A stretch of DNA of 11,388 nt from DASYUM01 sp036001225 (GTDB lineage: Bacteria; Methylomirabilota; Methylomirabilia; Rokubacteriales; DASRDR01), in the NCBI GenBank assembly GCA_036001225.1, contig DASYUM010000058.1:1-11388 (forward strand), read 5' to 3'. The position numbers and the translations under genes were made by a program. The stretch's first letter is position 1. The number at the start of each line of letters is the position of its first letter. Of this stretch, positions 1 to 6,344 are shown one piece after another. The notes beneath the pieces are model-generated. The model did not search any database. It was not told where the DNA came from and was given only the letters and a program-made list of their open reading frames with translations.

Positions 1-90
1 CCGGACGTCGCGGGGCTGGGGCCCCGCCGTCCGGGGCGCGCCACCCGATGTTGAGGCCCGCCGACGACCGAGGACGCCGGGATGCGACGG
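1..90 (+). repeat. Dispersed repeat R2, copy A (cut by window start)
   Basis: The first 34 bases form a hairpin: CCGGACG (1-7) pairs with CGTCCGG (28-34) and CGGGG (11-15) with CCCCG (22-26). Bases 1-21 match 8579-8599 exactly. The downstream part (about 45-85, TTGAGGCCCGCCGACGACCG and on) matches both 8622-8660 and the reverse complement of 6203-6232. The left end lies outside the window. It fills the whole upstream region of the acyl-CoA dehydrogenase gene, and I see no convincing promoter in it. Confidence 0.6.
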
Positions 91-116
91 TTATCGGCAC
101 GGTACAGGATTAGCTG

Positions 117-1271
117 ATGGACTTCGGGTTCAGCCAGGAACAGGAGCTCAGCCGGCAGACCGCCCGCAGCTTCCTGGAGAAGGAGTGTCCCTCCACCTTC
201 GTCCGCCGCATGATGGACGATGCGGCCGGCATCACCGACGAGTTCTGGAAGAAGCTGGCCGAGCTGGGATGGCTGGGGCTCGTCTACCCCGAGAGCTACG
301 GGGGTCTCGGACTGGGCTTCGTGGACCTCACGGTGATCCTCGAGGAGATGGGGCGGGCCGTCATGCCCGGACCGTTTTTCTCCACCGTCCTGCTCGGCGG
401 CCTCGCCATCCTGGAGGCCGGCTCGGACGCTCAGAAGACGGCTTGGCTCCCGAAGATCTCCACCGGGGAGGCGCGGGCGACCCTGGCCCTGGCCGAGGAG
501 AGCGGGCGCTGGGACGCGGCCGGGGTTCAGCTCGCGGCCAAGGCGGCCAAGGGTGGGAAGGGCGGCTACGTCCTCTCGGGGACCAAGCTCTTCGTCCCCG
601 ACGCCCACACCGCGGACGTCCTGGTCGTGGCCGCCCGCACCGGCAAAGCGACCGGAGACGACGCCCAGACGGGGATCGGCCTCTTCCTCGTTCCCACCGA
701 CGCCAAGGGCGTCTCGGTCACGCTGCTCCCGACCATGGACCAGACCCGCAAGCTCTGCGAGGTCACGCTCTCGCGGGTCGAGGTCGGGCCCGACGCGCTC
801 CTCGGCGCAGCCGGCGGGGGCTGGACCCCGCTGGCCCGGGTCCTCGACCGGGCCACGGTCGGGCTCTGCGCGGAGATGTGCGGGGGCGCCCAGAAGGTCC
901 TCGACATGTGCACCGAGTACGCCAAGATCCGTGTCGCCTTTGGCAAGCCGATCGGGACCTACCAGGCCGTCAAGCACAAGTGCGCCGACATGCTGGTCGC
1001 CGTCGAGAACGCGAAGTCCATCACCTACTACGCGGCGTGGGCGGTGGACGAGGGCGTCGCCGAGGCCCCGCTGGCCGCCTCGATGGCCAAGGCCTACGTC
1101 TCCGACGCCTACCGGAAGGCGGCCGGCGACGGCATCCAGATCCACGGCGGGATCGGGTTCACCTGGGAGCACGACCTCCACCTTTACTTCAAGCGCGCCA
1201 AGGGCTCCGAGGTGACCTTCGGCGACGCCACCTTCCACCGCGAGCGGGTCGCCCAGCTGATCAACCTGTAG
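117..1271 (+). CDS. Acyl-CoA dehydrogenase family protein (FadE-like)
   Basis: A 384-residue flavoprotein-type acyl-CoA dehydrogenase, full length for the family (about 380). The family oxidises acyl-CoA to 2-enoyl-CoA using FAD and passes electrons to ETF. Visible landmarks are the N-terminal helical segment starting MDFGFSQEQ, the middle beta domain (about 120-225), and the C-terminal helical domain with RVAFGKPIGTYQAVKH (FAD/dimer contact) and QIHGGIGFTWEHD. Oddly, neither usual catalytic glutamate is obvious. The MCAD-type Glu position, usually followed by GT, reads VTFGDATFHR here, and the isovaleryl-CoA-dehydrogenase position appears to be Ala in LDRATVG. This resembles the non-catalytic-type chain of heteromeric dehydrogenases such as mycobacterial ChsE1/FadE28; a partner would have to lie outside the window. 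The ATG at 117 has only a weak AGGA upstream. Family assignment is sure; substrate is unknown. Confidence 0.95.
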   Translation: MDFGFSQEQELSRQTARSFLEKECPSTFVRRMMDDAAGITDEFWKKLAELGWLGLVYPESYGGLGLGFVDLTVILEEMGRAVMPGPFFSTVLLGGLAILEAGSDAQKTAWLPKISTGEARATLALAEESGRWDAAGVQLAAKAAKGGKGGYVLSGTKLFVPDAHTADVLVVAARTGKATGDDAQTGIGLFLVPTDAKGVSVTLLPTMDQTRKLCEVTLSRVEVGPDALLGAAGGGWTPLARVLDRATVGLCAEMCGGAQKVLDMCTEYAKIRVAFGKPIGTYQAVKHKCADMLVAVENAKSITYYAAWAVDEGVAEAPLAASMAKAYVSDAYRKAAGDGIQIHGGIGFTWEHDLHLYFKRAKGSEVTFGDATFHRERVAQLINL

Positions 1272-1278
1272 CCACCCG

Positions 1279-1306
1279 CGGCTCGCCCGTTCTCCGGGGC
1301 GAGCCG
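1279..1306 (+). terminator. Hairpin terminator after acyl-CoA dehydrogenase
   Basis: CGGCTCGCCC (1279-1288) pairs perfectly with GGGCGAGCCG (1297-1306) around an 8-base loop, starting 8 bases after the stop codon. It is followed by GAGTTTCTG, a short and imperfect T tract. It separates the dehydrogenase gene from the promoter at 1326. Confidence 0.6.
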
Positions 1307-1325
1307 GAGTTTCTGCTCGAAAATC

Positions 1326-1355
1326 TTGACGATTCGGCCCCCCGCTGGCTATGCT
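1326..1355 (+). promoter_or_regulatory. Sigma70-type promoter of amidase/actin operon
   Basis: TTGACG (1326-1331) and TATGCT (1350-1355) are separated by 18 bases. They lie in the only clearly A/T-enriched stretch of this gap (CGAAAATCTTGACGATT). A start near 1362 would give a leader of about 38 bases before the ATG at 1400. This is the best housekeeping-type promoter match on the + strand of the window. Confidence 0.6.
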
Positions 1356-1399
1356 CAGGGGCCGTCTGAACGGAGCGCGGGCCCGCGCCCGGCCCACCC

Positions 1400-2392
1400 A
1401 TGGCAGAGCTAGCGCGAGTCAAACGCCAACTGGTCAGCGACGTCGTCCGGGAGAACGTCGAGACGCTCCACGGGCTGCCGCCGCGCCCGCTTCGGCGACC
1501 GCGGCAGCGCCGGCTGCGGGGCGGTCTCTGGCGGGCGCTCGGCGTCGTGGTCGCCCCCAGCCTCCTCTTCGTCGCCGCCAGCGCGCTCCCCACCGGCCGG
1601 GCCGAGCGGCCCGTGCCGTCGCGGCCGGCGGCCGCGGCGCCGGCGCCGGCGACCTCCTTTCCCGCGCCCCAGGCTATCAGTCCGGCGGCCTTCCCCCTCG
1701 AAGTCCGGAAGATCGTCCTCGATCCCGGACACGGCGGGAGCGATCCGGGCGCGCCGGCCACGGTCGGGCTGTGGGAGAAGGAGATCACCCTCGACGTGGC
1801 CCAGCGGCTGCGCCCGCTCCTCGCCCAGGCCGGCTTCGAGGTCCTGCTCACCCGTGAGCGTGACGAGACGGTCTCTCTCCGCGAGCGCGCCCAGTTCGCC
1901 AACTTCCAGCGCGGCGACCTCTTCGTCTCGATCCACTTCAACGCGCTGCCGACCCGCAGCTACCGAGGGATCGAGACCTACCACCTCGGCCCGACCAGCG
2001 ATCCCCACGTCGAGCGCCTGGCCGGCGCCGAGAACCGCGAGTCGGGCTACTCGCTGGCCGACTTCCGCCGGCTGCTGGAAGGCGTCTACGTCCACGTCCG
2101 GCAGCAGGAGTCCCGACAGCTGGCCGAGGCCATCCACCGGGGCCTGACCACGACGCTGGTACGGGGCAACCCGGCGGTCCGGGACAGCGGCGTCAAGCCG
2201 GCGCCGTTCCTGGTGCTGGTCGCCACCGAGATGCCCGGGATCCTGGCCGAGATCTCCTATCTCTCGAACGAGGAAGACGCGCGGCTGCTCAAGGAGCCGA
2301 CCTACCGGCAGGAGGTGGCCCGGGCCCTGTTCGAGGGGATCCGCGCGTATGCCGAGGCCCGCCGACGACCCGGCGGGAAAGGAAGTGCATAG
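1400..2392 (+). CDS. N-acetylmuramoyl-L-alanine amidase (Amidase_3), membrane-anchored
   Basis: A 330-residue zinc amidase that cleaves the amide bond between N-acetylmuramic acid and the stem peptide of peptidoglycan. The Amidase_3 domain (about 97-320) starts at KIVLDPGHGGSDPG. Zinc ligands are the His of DPGHGG, the Glu of LWEKEITLDV and the His of VSIHFNA; the catalytic Glu is in LAEISYLSN. Residues 1-42 are Arg-rich and probably cytoplasmic, followed by one hydrophobic segment (about 43-62) and an Ala/Pro linker, so the enzyme is probably anchored in the inner membrane rather than secreted free. There is no AMIN domain. No strong Shine-Dalgarno precedes the ATG. The stop TAG is directly followed by the ATG of the actin-like gene, implying coupled translation and a shared role in cell-wall remodelling or division. 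Confidence 0.93.
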   Translation: MAELARVKRQLVSDVVRENVETLHGLPPRPLRRPRQRRLRGGLWRALGVVVAPSLLFVAASALPTGRAERPVPSRPAAAAPAPATSFPAPQAISPAAFPLEVRKIVLDPGHGGSDPGAPATVGLWEKEITLDVAQRLRPLLAQAGFEVLLTRERDETVSLRERAQFANFQRGDLFVSIHFNALPTRSYRGIETYHLGPTSDPHVERLAGAENRESGYSLADFRRLLEGVYVHVRQQESRQLAEAIHRGLTTTLVRGNPAVRDSGVKPAPFLVLVATEMPGILAEISYLSNEEDARLLKEPTYRQEVARALFEGIRAYAEARRRPGGKGSA

Positions 2393-3412
2393 ATGACGAA
2401 GAAGAGCGAGCCGCTCCGGGTCGGCATCGATCTCGGGACCTCGCGCAGCTCGGTCTCGGCCTCGAGCGGCGCCCGCCACGTCGTCGACAGCTACGTCGGG
2501 TGGCCGGTGGACACCGTCGCCCGCAAGGTCATCAAGAAGTCGATCCTGTTCGGGCGAGAGGCGCTCGACCACCGCTCGATGCTCGACCTCCACCGCCCGC
2601 TCGAACGCGGGCTCATCAAGGAAGGCTCGGAAAAGGACGAGGCGGCGGTCCGGGAGCTGCTGCGCCACCTGATCTCGCTCGTCGGCCCCGAGGACGGCCA
2701 GAAGGTCTTCGCGGTGGTGGGCGTGCCGGCGGAGGCCTTGCGGGTCAGCCGCCAGCACCTCCGCAACGCCGTCAAAGGGATCGCCGACTCGCTCATGATC
2801 GTGTCCGAGCCGTTCGCGGTCGCCTACGGGATGGACGCCCTCCTCCACACCATGATCATCGACATCGGAGCCGGCACCACCGACTTTTGCGTCATGAACG
2901 GCCGCTACCCGACCGAGGACGAGCAGCGGACGCTCCTCCACGCCGGGGATTGGGTGGACGACCAGCTGGCCACCTACATCCGGACCCGCCAGCCCGAGGC
3001 CCAGTTCTCCGTCCACATGGTGCGGGAGTGGAAGGAGAGGTGGAGCTTCGTCGGCGAGCCGAAGGGGCCGGTGATGGTGACGGTCCAGGTCGGCGGCAAG
3101 CCGACCTCGCTCGACATCACCAACGAGATGCGCCGGGCCTGCGAGGGTCTCCTGGCTCCCATCGGGGAGGCGATGTTCGACCTGCTGGCCCGGGTCGAGC
3201 CCGAGTACCACGAGCGGGTGCGGAACAACGTCATCCTCGCCGGCGGCGGCTCCCAGGTCCCGGGGCTGGCCGAGGCCCTCGAGCGGACCCTGGGCGAGGT
3301 GGGCAGCGGCAAGGTGCGGGCGGTGGAAGACCCCGTCTTCGCCGGCTCCAACGGGAGCCTCGCGCTGGCCCTCGACGCCGCCGAGTCGGACTGGGAGCAG
3401 CTCCCCGGCTAA
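2393..3412 (+). CDS. MamK-like actin family ATPase
   Basis: A 339-residue actin/Hsp70-superfamily ATPase. Phosphate-1 motif GIDLGTSRSS (residues 11-20, D13), phosphate-2 motif IIDIGAGTTDF (155-165, D157), SEPFAVAYGMD (E139 at the MamK catalytic Glu position) and adenosine motif ILAGGGSQVPGLAEAL (281-296) are all present. From memory, the overall pattern (VVGVPA, LDLHRPLERG, WSFVGEP, EDPVFAGSNGSLALA) fits MamK, the filament that aligns magnetosomes, better than MreB, ParM or DnaK; its length is close to MamK's (about 347). No magnetosome gene is visible, and the upstream partner is a cell-wall amidase joined without a spacer (TAG then ATG; AGGAAG about 9 bases upstream). I infer a filament-forming protein working with the amidase in morphogenesis or division. 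The family call is firm; the function is inferred. Confidence 0.88.
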   Translation: MTKKSEPLRVGIDLGTSRSSVSASSGARHVVDSYVGWPVDTVARKVIKKSILFGREALDHRSMLDLHRPLERGLIKEGSEKDEAAVRELLRHLISLVGPEDGQKVFAVVGVPAEALRVSRQHLRNAVKGIADSLMIVSEPFAVAYGMDALLHTMIIDIGAGTTDFCVMNGRYPTEDEQRTLLHAGDWVDDQLATYIRTRQPEAQFSVHMVREWKERWSFVGEPKGPVMVTVQVGGKPTSLDITNEMRRACEGLLAPIGEAMFDLLARVEPEYHERVRNNVILAGGGSQVPGLAEALERTLGEVGSGKVRAVEDPVFAGSNGSLALALDAAESDWEQLPG

Positions 3413-3423
3413 TCGGGGTCGGG

Positions 3424-3461
3424 CACCCACCCTCTCCCCCAGCGGGGGAGAGGGACGGGTG
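3424..3461. terminator. Large hairpin after the amidase/actin operon
   Basis: CCCTCTCCCCC (3430-3440) and GGGGGAGAGGG (3444-3454) pair perfectly over 11 bp around a 3-base loop. CACCC (3424-3428) and GGGTG (3457-3461) extend the stem across a small internal loop. It starts 11 bases after the actin-like stop codon. There is no T tract, so it may end transcription or protect the 3' end. From memory, very similar CCCTCTCCCCC hairpins are dispersed intergenic repeats in many GC-rich bacteria. Confidence 0.55.
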
Positions 3462-3545
3462 AGGGGCTGATCGGTTCGACCGACCCACCTCCTTCCCATG
3501 GGGAGACGGCGCCGACGCCGTGTTCCGGGCAGGTTTGAGCGTGCG

Positions 3546-3554
3546 TGCTAGACT
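3546..3554 (+). promoter_or_regulatory. Extended -10 element, leaderless Nudix start
   Basis: TGC-TAGACT is an extended -10 pattern. Only six bases (3555-3560) separate TAGACT from the GTG at 3561, so transcription would start at or beside the start codon and give a leaderless mRNA. No good -35 is visible at 16-18 bp spacing, which extended -10 promoters tolerate. Confidence 0.45.
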
Positions 3555-3560
3555 GCGCAG

Positions 3561-4364
3561 GTGTCTGTCGAGCCGCGCCCGGCCGCCTCCGTCATCCTGC
3601 TCCGCCCCGGTCGCCAGGTCCCGCTCGAGTGCTACCTGATCCGCCGGGCGCCCGCGATGCGCTTCCTCGGCGGCTACTACGCCTTTCCGGGCGGGAAGGT
3701 GGACCTGGCCGACCGCCGGCCGGAGGCCCTGGCCCGCGTGCACGGCCTGACCGCGGACGCGGCGACGGATCGGTTGGACGATGCCGGCGACGAGGTCCCC
3801 GCGCTCGCGTACTGGGTCGCCGGCGTGCGCGAGCTGTTCGAGGAGACGGGTCTCCTCCTCGCCCGCGACGCGGCCGGCCGGTCAGTGGAGACGGCCGCGC
3901 CCGGCATTGCCGCCCGCCTGGAGGCCCGCCGCCAGGCGCTGGTCCGCGGCGAGTGCTCGTTCACGGTCATCCTGGCCGAGGAAGGCTGGCAGGCCGACCT
4001 GGCGCCCCTCGCCTACCTCGCCCACTTCGTCACGCCCCCGTCGAGCCCGATCCGCTTCTCGGCCCGCTTCTTCCTCTGCCCGCTCCCCCCGGGCCAGGCG
4101 CCCCGGCTCATCCTCGAGGAGACCACCGAGGGCGTGTGGGCCGCCCCGGCGCTGGCTCATGCGCGCTTCCGGGCCGGCCAGTGGCCGATGGCCGAGCCGG
4201 CCGAGTACGGCACCCGGTACCTCGCCCAGTTCGAGGACTACGAGGCCCTGTGGGCCCATCACGCCGACGGTCGGGCGAAGTTCCACGGCATCATCGACCG
4301 CCTCGACGCCGCGCGCTACTACCTCTTCGACTGGGACGCGGTGGTGGGCGGGCCTCGTGGCTGA
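3561..4364 (+). CDS. NUDT19-like Nudix hydrolase
   Basis: A 267-residue Nudix-fold protein starting at GTG. The Nudix box is split: FPGGKVD (residues 42-48) carries its first glycines and REL-FEETG (90-97) its catalytic end, with about 30 extra residues between them compared with the canonical G-x5-E-x7-REUxEExGU spacing. A long insertion in the box is characteristic of NUDT19/RP2-type proteins, which hydrolyse CoA and CoA esters to phosphopantetheine compounds and 3',5'-ADP. An N-terminal strand (AASVILLRPG) precedes it, and the C-terminal half ends in a Tyr-rich ARYYLFDWDAVVG. It overlaps the downstream hydrolase gene by 8 bases. A CoA-ester role would fit beside a dehydrogenase, but the exact substrate is inferred. 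The GTG start is supported by the -10 element just upstream; no earlier in-frame start is attractive. Confidence 0.88.
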   Translation: MSVEPRPAASVILLRPGRQVPLECYLIRRAPAMRFLGGYYAFPGGKVDLADRRPEALARVHGLTADAATDRLDDAGDEVPALAYWVAGVRELFEETGLLLARDAAGRSVETAAPGIAARLEARRQALVRGECSFTVILAEEGWQADLAPLAYLAHFVTPPSSPIRFSARFFLCPLPPGQAPRLILEETTEGVWAAPALAHARFRAGQWPMAEPAEYGTRYLAQFEDYEALWAHHADGRAKFHGIIDRLDAARYYLFDWDAVVGGPRG

Positions 4365-5205
4365 GTTCCGGCCGCCCGGCTTCCCCCCGACGGCCCAGCT
4401 CACCCCGCGGGTCCGCCGCGTGCTGGGTCTCAACCCGGGGCTGATGACGGGGCCGGGGACCAATACCTACCTGGTCGGGGAGCAGCGGCCGATCCTTCTC
4501 GACACCGGGGCCGGCGTCCCCGAGTACGTCCCGCTGCTGACCGGCTTCCTCACCACCGAGCGCCTCGGCGACATCCCGCGGGTCGTCCTCACCCACCGCC
4601 ACCGCGACCACATGGGCGGGGTGCCCGACCTCCGCCGCCTCTATCCGCGGGTCCCGGTCGGCAAGCTCGTCGTCAACGACCCGAGCCTGCCGGTGCCGAT
4701 GGACTCCCTGGGCGAGGGGGCGGTCATCCCCGGCGAGGGCGTCACGCTGCGGGCGCTCCACACGCCCGGCCATGCGTCCGACCACCTCTGCTACTACCTG
4801 GAGGAGGAGCGCGCCCTCTTCACGGGGGATCTGATCCTCGGCGGCTCGACGACGGTGATCCCGCCCGACGACGGCGACCTCGGCGCCTACCTGGCCTCAC
4901 TCGAGCGCCTCCTCACCCTCGACGTCCAGCGGATCTACCCGGGCCACGGCCCGGTCCTGGAGCCGGCCCGGCCGGTGATCGAGACCTACATCGCCCACCG
5001 GCTGGAGCGCGAGCGCCAGATCCTGGCCGCGCTGGGCAGCGGCGCCGAGACCGTGCCCGAGATCGTGGCCCGGGTTTATCACGACGTCGCCCCCGCCCTC
5101 CACCCGGTGGCCCGACTCTCCGTCCAGTCGCACCTGGTCAAGCTCGAGCGCGAAGGCCGCGTGGACCGCCGCGGCGACGACCCGCCGCGATTTCGGCTCG
5201 CCTGA
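4357..5205 (+). CDS. Metallo-beta-lactamase-fold hydrolase, LACTB2-like
   Basis: A 282-residue MBL-fold protein starting at GTG 4357, inside the last codons of the Nudix gene. Metal ligands are visible: THRHRDH (H80, H82, D84, H85), H139 in TPGHA, D158 in FTGDLI and H197 in GHGP. The N-terminal GLMTGPGTNTYLVG is typical of the LACTB2 subgroup. The C-terminal 80 residues (ETYIAHRLERERQIL to the end, with VQSHLVKLEREGRV) look like the small winged-helix domain of that group. Human LACTB2 is an endoribonuclease, but bacterial relatives are mostly uncharacterised, so hydrolase is as far as the sequence goes. An earlier in-frame ATG at 3781 is rejected because it would overlap the whole Nudix gene and add only low-complexity Arg/Ser/Pro sequence. 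The overlap implies coupled translation. Confidence 0.9.
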   Translation: MAEFRPPGFPPTAQLTPRVRRVLGLNPGLMTGPGTNTYLVGEQRPILLDTGAGVPEYVPLLTGFLTTERLGDIPRVVLTHRHRDHMGGVPDLRRLYPRVPVGKLVVNDPSLPVPMDSLGEGAVIPGEGVTLRALHTPGHASDHLCYYLEEERALFTGDLILGGSTTVIPPDDGDLGAYLASLERLLTLDVQRIYPGHGPVLEPARPVIETYIAHRLERERQILAALGSGAETVPEIVARVYHDVAPALHPVARLSVQSHLVKLEREGRVDRRGDDPPRFRLA

Positions 5206-5240
5206 CGTCCGCGGGCCGCGGCGTCGCAGCAGGAGACCCC

Positions 5241-5486
5241 ATGCGATACGTCGAGGAGCGTGACTTCACCCTCCGGCTCGACCTCCGCTGCGAGTTCCCC
5301 GAGGGGTACGAGGGGGACCAGGACGGCTACGCCTGGCTCCGCGACTTTCACGGGCGGATCGCGCCTCAGCTCGTGCAGGCGGCCGTGCAGGCGATCCGCG
5401 CCCAGCCCGGCTGGACGGTGCGCGTGGGCAACCGCGGCCGCGCGGTGGAGGACGAGGTCACGCTGATCGTGGAGCGGATCGTGTAG
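5241..5486 (+). CDS. Small conserved-looking hypothetical protein (81 aa)
   Basis: An 81-residue acidic/mixed protein starting MRYVEERDFTLRLDLRCEFP, preceded by AGGAGA at good spacing. I do not recognise a family. The pattern of short strands (FTLRLDL, WTVRVGN, EVTLIVERIV) around a helix (IAPQLVQAAVQAIRAQ) suggests a small alpha/beta fold. It starts 35 bases after the MBL-fold gene on the same strand and may be the third gene of that operon. Its 3' part is duplicated at 9370-9523 with few changes, which supports it as a genuine gene that was copied. No membrane segment or signal peptide. Confidence 0.75.
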   Translation: MRYVEERDFTLRLDLRCEFPEGYEGDQDGYAWLRDFHGRIAPQLVQAAVQAIRAQPGWTVRVGNRGRAVEDEVTLIVERIV

Positions 5487-5514
5487 CGACGAGCCGCGTC
5501 CTGGCGGAGCCCGC

Positions 5515-5535
5515 CCGGAGCGCGCTACGCTCCGG
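5515..5535 (+). terminator. GC hairpin after the 81-aa gene
   Basis: CCGGAGCG (5515-5522) pairs perfectly with CGCTCCGG (5528-5535) around a 5-base loop, 28 bases after the stop codon. No T tract follows, so termination is only possible. Confidence 0.35.
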
Positions 5536-5564
5536 CCACCTCGGCGACGCGCCTCCTGGGCGAC

Positions 5565-5628
5565 GGCGCCCGGGCTCGGGGGCGTCCGGTGGGGCCGATG
5601 AAAGAGCTGGTTTGGAGTGCCTACCTAC
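5565..5628 (+). repeat. Dispersed repeat R1, copy 1
   Basis: This begins GGCGCCCGGGCTCGGG and ends GGAGTGCCTACCTAC. It aligns along its length with 6049-6111: the first half differs by one inserted G and the last 32 bases by about 6 substitutions. It lies between the 81-aa gene and the DUF971 promoter region. It is the most diverged of the three R1 copies. Confidence 0.75.
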
Positions 5629-5633
5629 CCCGC

Positions 5634-5673
5634 ACTGGGGACCCCAGTCAATCGCCTCGCCCGCGGGCATAAT
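5634..5673 (+). promoter_or_regulatory. Palindrome plus -10 upstream of DUF971 gene
   Basis: ACTGGGG (5634-5640) and CCCCAGT (5642-5648) form a perfect 15-base palindrome with one central base. A -10-like CATAAT lies at 5668-5673, 11 bases before the ATG. The palindrome covers the place a -35 box would occupy, so it could be an operator. The -35 match itself (CAGTCA, 5645-5650) is poor. Confidence 0.35.
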
Positions 5674-5684
5674 GGGGGACGAGC

Positions 5685-6005
5685 ATGGACGCGACCCCTG
5701 ACGAGATCCGCCGCGTCGACGATCGGGAGCTCCACATCCTCTGGGCCGACGGCCACAAGACCGTGTTCGCGAACAAGTCTCTGCGCGAGCGCTGCCCGTG
5801 TGCGGCCTGCGTCAACGAGTTCACCGGGGACCGGATGCTGAACCCGGCCACCGTGCCGCCCGACATCCGCGCCGACGAGGTTTCGCTGGTCGGCCGGTAC
5901 GCCATCAAGATCCGCTGGAGCGATCGCCACGCGACGGGGATCTTCACGTTCCAGAAGCTTCGCGAGTGGTGCGCGTGCGAGGCCTGCCGGGGCGCCGGCG
6001 GGTGA
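5685..6005 (+). CDS. DUF971 / GBBH-like N-terminal domain protein
   Basis: A 106-residue stand-alone DUF971 protein. Two cysteine clusters, C-x-C-x2-C at residues 37-42 (CPCAAC) and 96-101 (CACEAC), frame a beta-rich core (LHILWADGHKTVF, YAIKIRWSDRHATGIFTF). The family corresponds to the N-terminal domain of gamma-butyrobetaine hydroxylase and to the C-terminal part of plant HCF101-type Fe-S scaffold proteins; the cysteines suit zinc or Fe-S binding. Stand-alone bacterial versions are mostly of unknown role. GGGGG lies just upstream of the ATG. The gene is flanked on both sides by direct copies of repeat R1, and its neighbours give no functional clue. Confidence 0.88.
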   Translation: MDATPDEIRRVDDRELHILWADGHKTVFANKSLRERCPCAACVNEFTGDRMLNPATVPPDIRADEVSLVGRYAIKIRWSDRHATGIFTFQKLREWCACEACRGAGG

Positions 6006-6048
6006 GTCGTGCTGGCCGGCGCGTCGCCCTCCCTCAGCGGGCAGTTCC

Positions 6049-6111
6049 GGCGCCCGGGCTCGGGGCGTCCGGTGGGGCCGACGAAACAGGTGCTTGGGAG
6101 TGCCTACGTAC
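6049..6111 (+). repeat. Dispersed repeat R1, copy 2
   Basis: Bases 6069-6111 are identical over 43 positions to 9321-9363. The 5' part (6049-6068) matches copy 1. It begins 43 bases after the DUF971 stop. The rest of the 6006-6344 gap holds repeat R2 copy C; the stretch 6112-6202 has only short hairpins (for example GCTCG/CGAGC, 6127-6140) and no supported gene. Confidence 0.8.
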
Positions 6112-6202
6112 TCGGTGGCCGCAGACGCTCGGCCGCGAGCACTTCGGCAAGCGGCTCGGCCGGATGCCGGACCGCTAGTGCGGGTCCAATCAACTTCGCC
6201 TA

Positions 6203-6340
6203 GCGTCGTCCTCGGTCGTCGCCGGCCCTCAACGTATGCGGCATACGCCTCGGGCCGCCTCCTCCCTGCGTCCTCGCTATGCTCGTTACTTGGCCCCGCA
6301 CCTGCGGTCGTCGTCCGATTTTGCTCCAATTCGTTGGAAC
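6203..6340 (-). repeat. Dispersed repeat R2, copy C (inverted)
   Basis: Read on the - strand, this shares CGAGCA-x-GGA-x-GCAGG and CCGAGGCGTATGCCGC with 8519-8565, an AATTGG block near its start with 8480-8485, and GTTGAGG-x-CGACGACCGAGGACG with copy A at 48-76. It lacks the roughly 54-base hairpin segment present in copy B. It contains the near-perfect palindrome CGTATGC-G-GCATACG (6233-6247), with outer GGCCC/GGGCC arms (6224-6228/6252-6256). It lies just downstream of the last gene of the - strand operon. Confidence 0.6.
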
Positions 6341-6344
6341 ACCA

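Noticed and set aside
1409..3499. A 696-codon open frame on the - strand opposite the amidase and actin-like genes.
   Set aside because: Its translation is low-complexity Arg/Gly/Asp/Leu without domains, as expected from the third-position GC bias of the two well-supported + strand genes.
6069..6111. R1 considered as a riboswitch or tRNA-like element.
   Set aside because: I could not fit it to tRNA, cobalamin, glycine or ZTP riboswitch patterns. Possible stems are short and depend on wobble pairs, and it does not sit consistently in 5' leaders.
5625..6329. A 234-codon - strand frame covering R2 copy C, R1 copy 2 and the DUF971 region.
   Set aside because: It runs antisense through the well-supported DUF971 gene, and no ribosome-binding site fits its start. 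It is mentioned only because R2 and R1 peptides are readable in it.
6325..6340. TCCAA-TTCG-TTGGA hairpin near the end of the - strand operon as its terminator.
   Set aside because: The stem is only 5 bp and there is no T tract in the operon's direction. It lies within R2 copy C, so it is described there instead.
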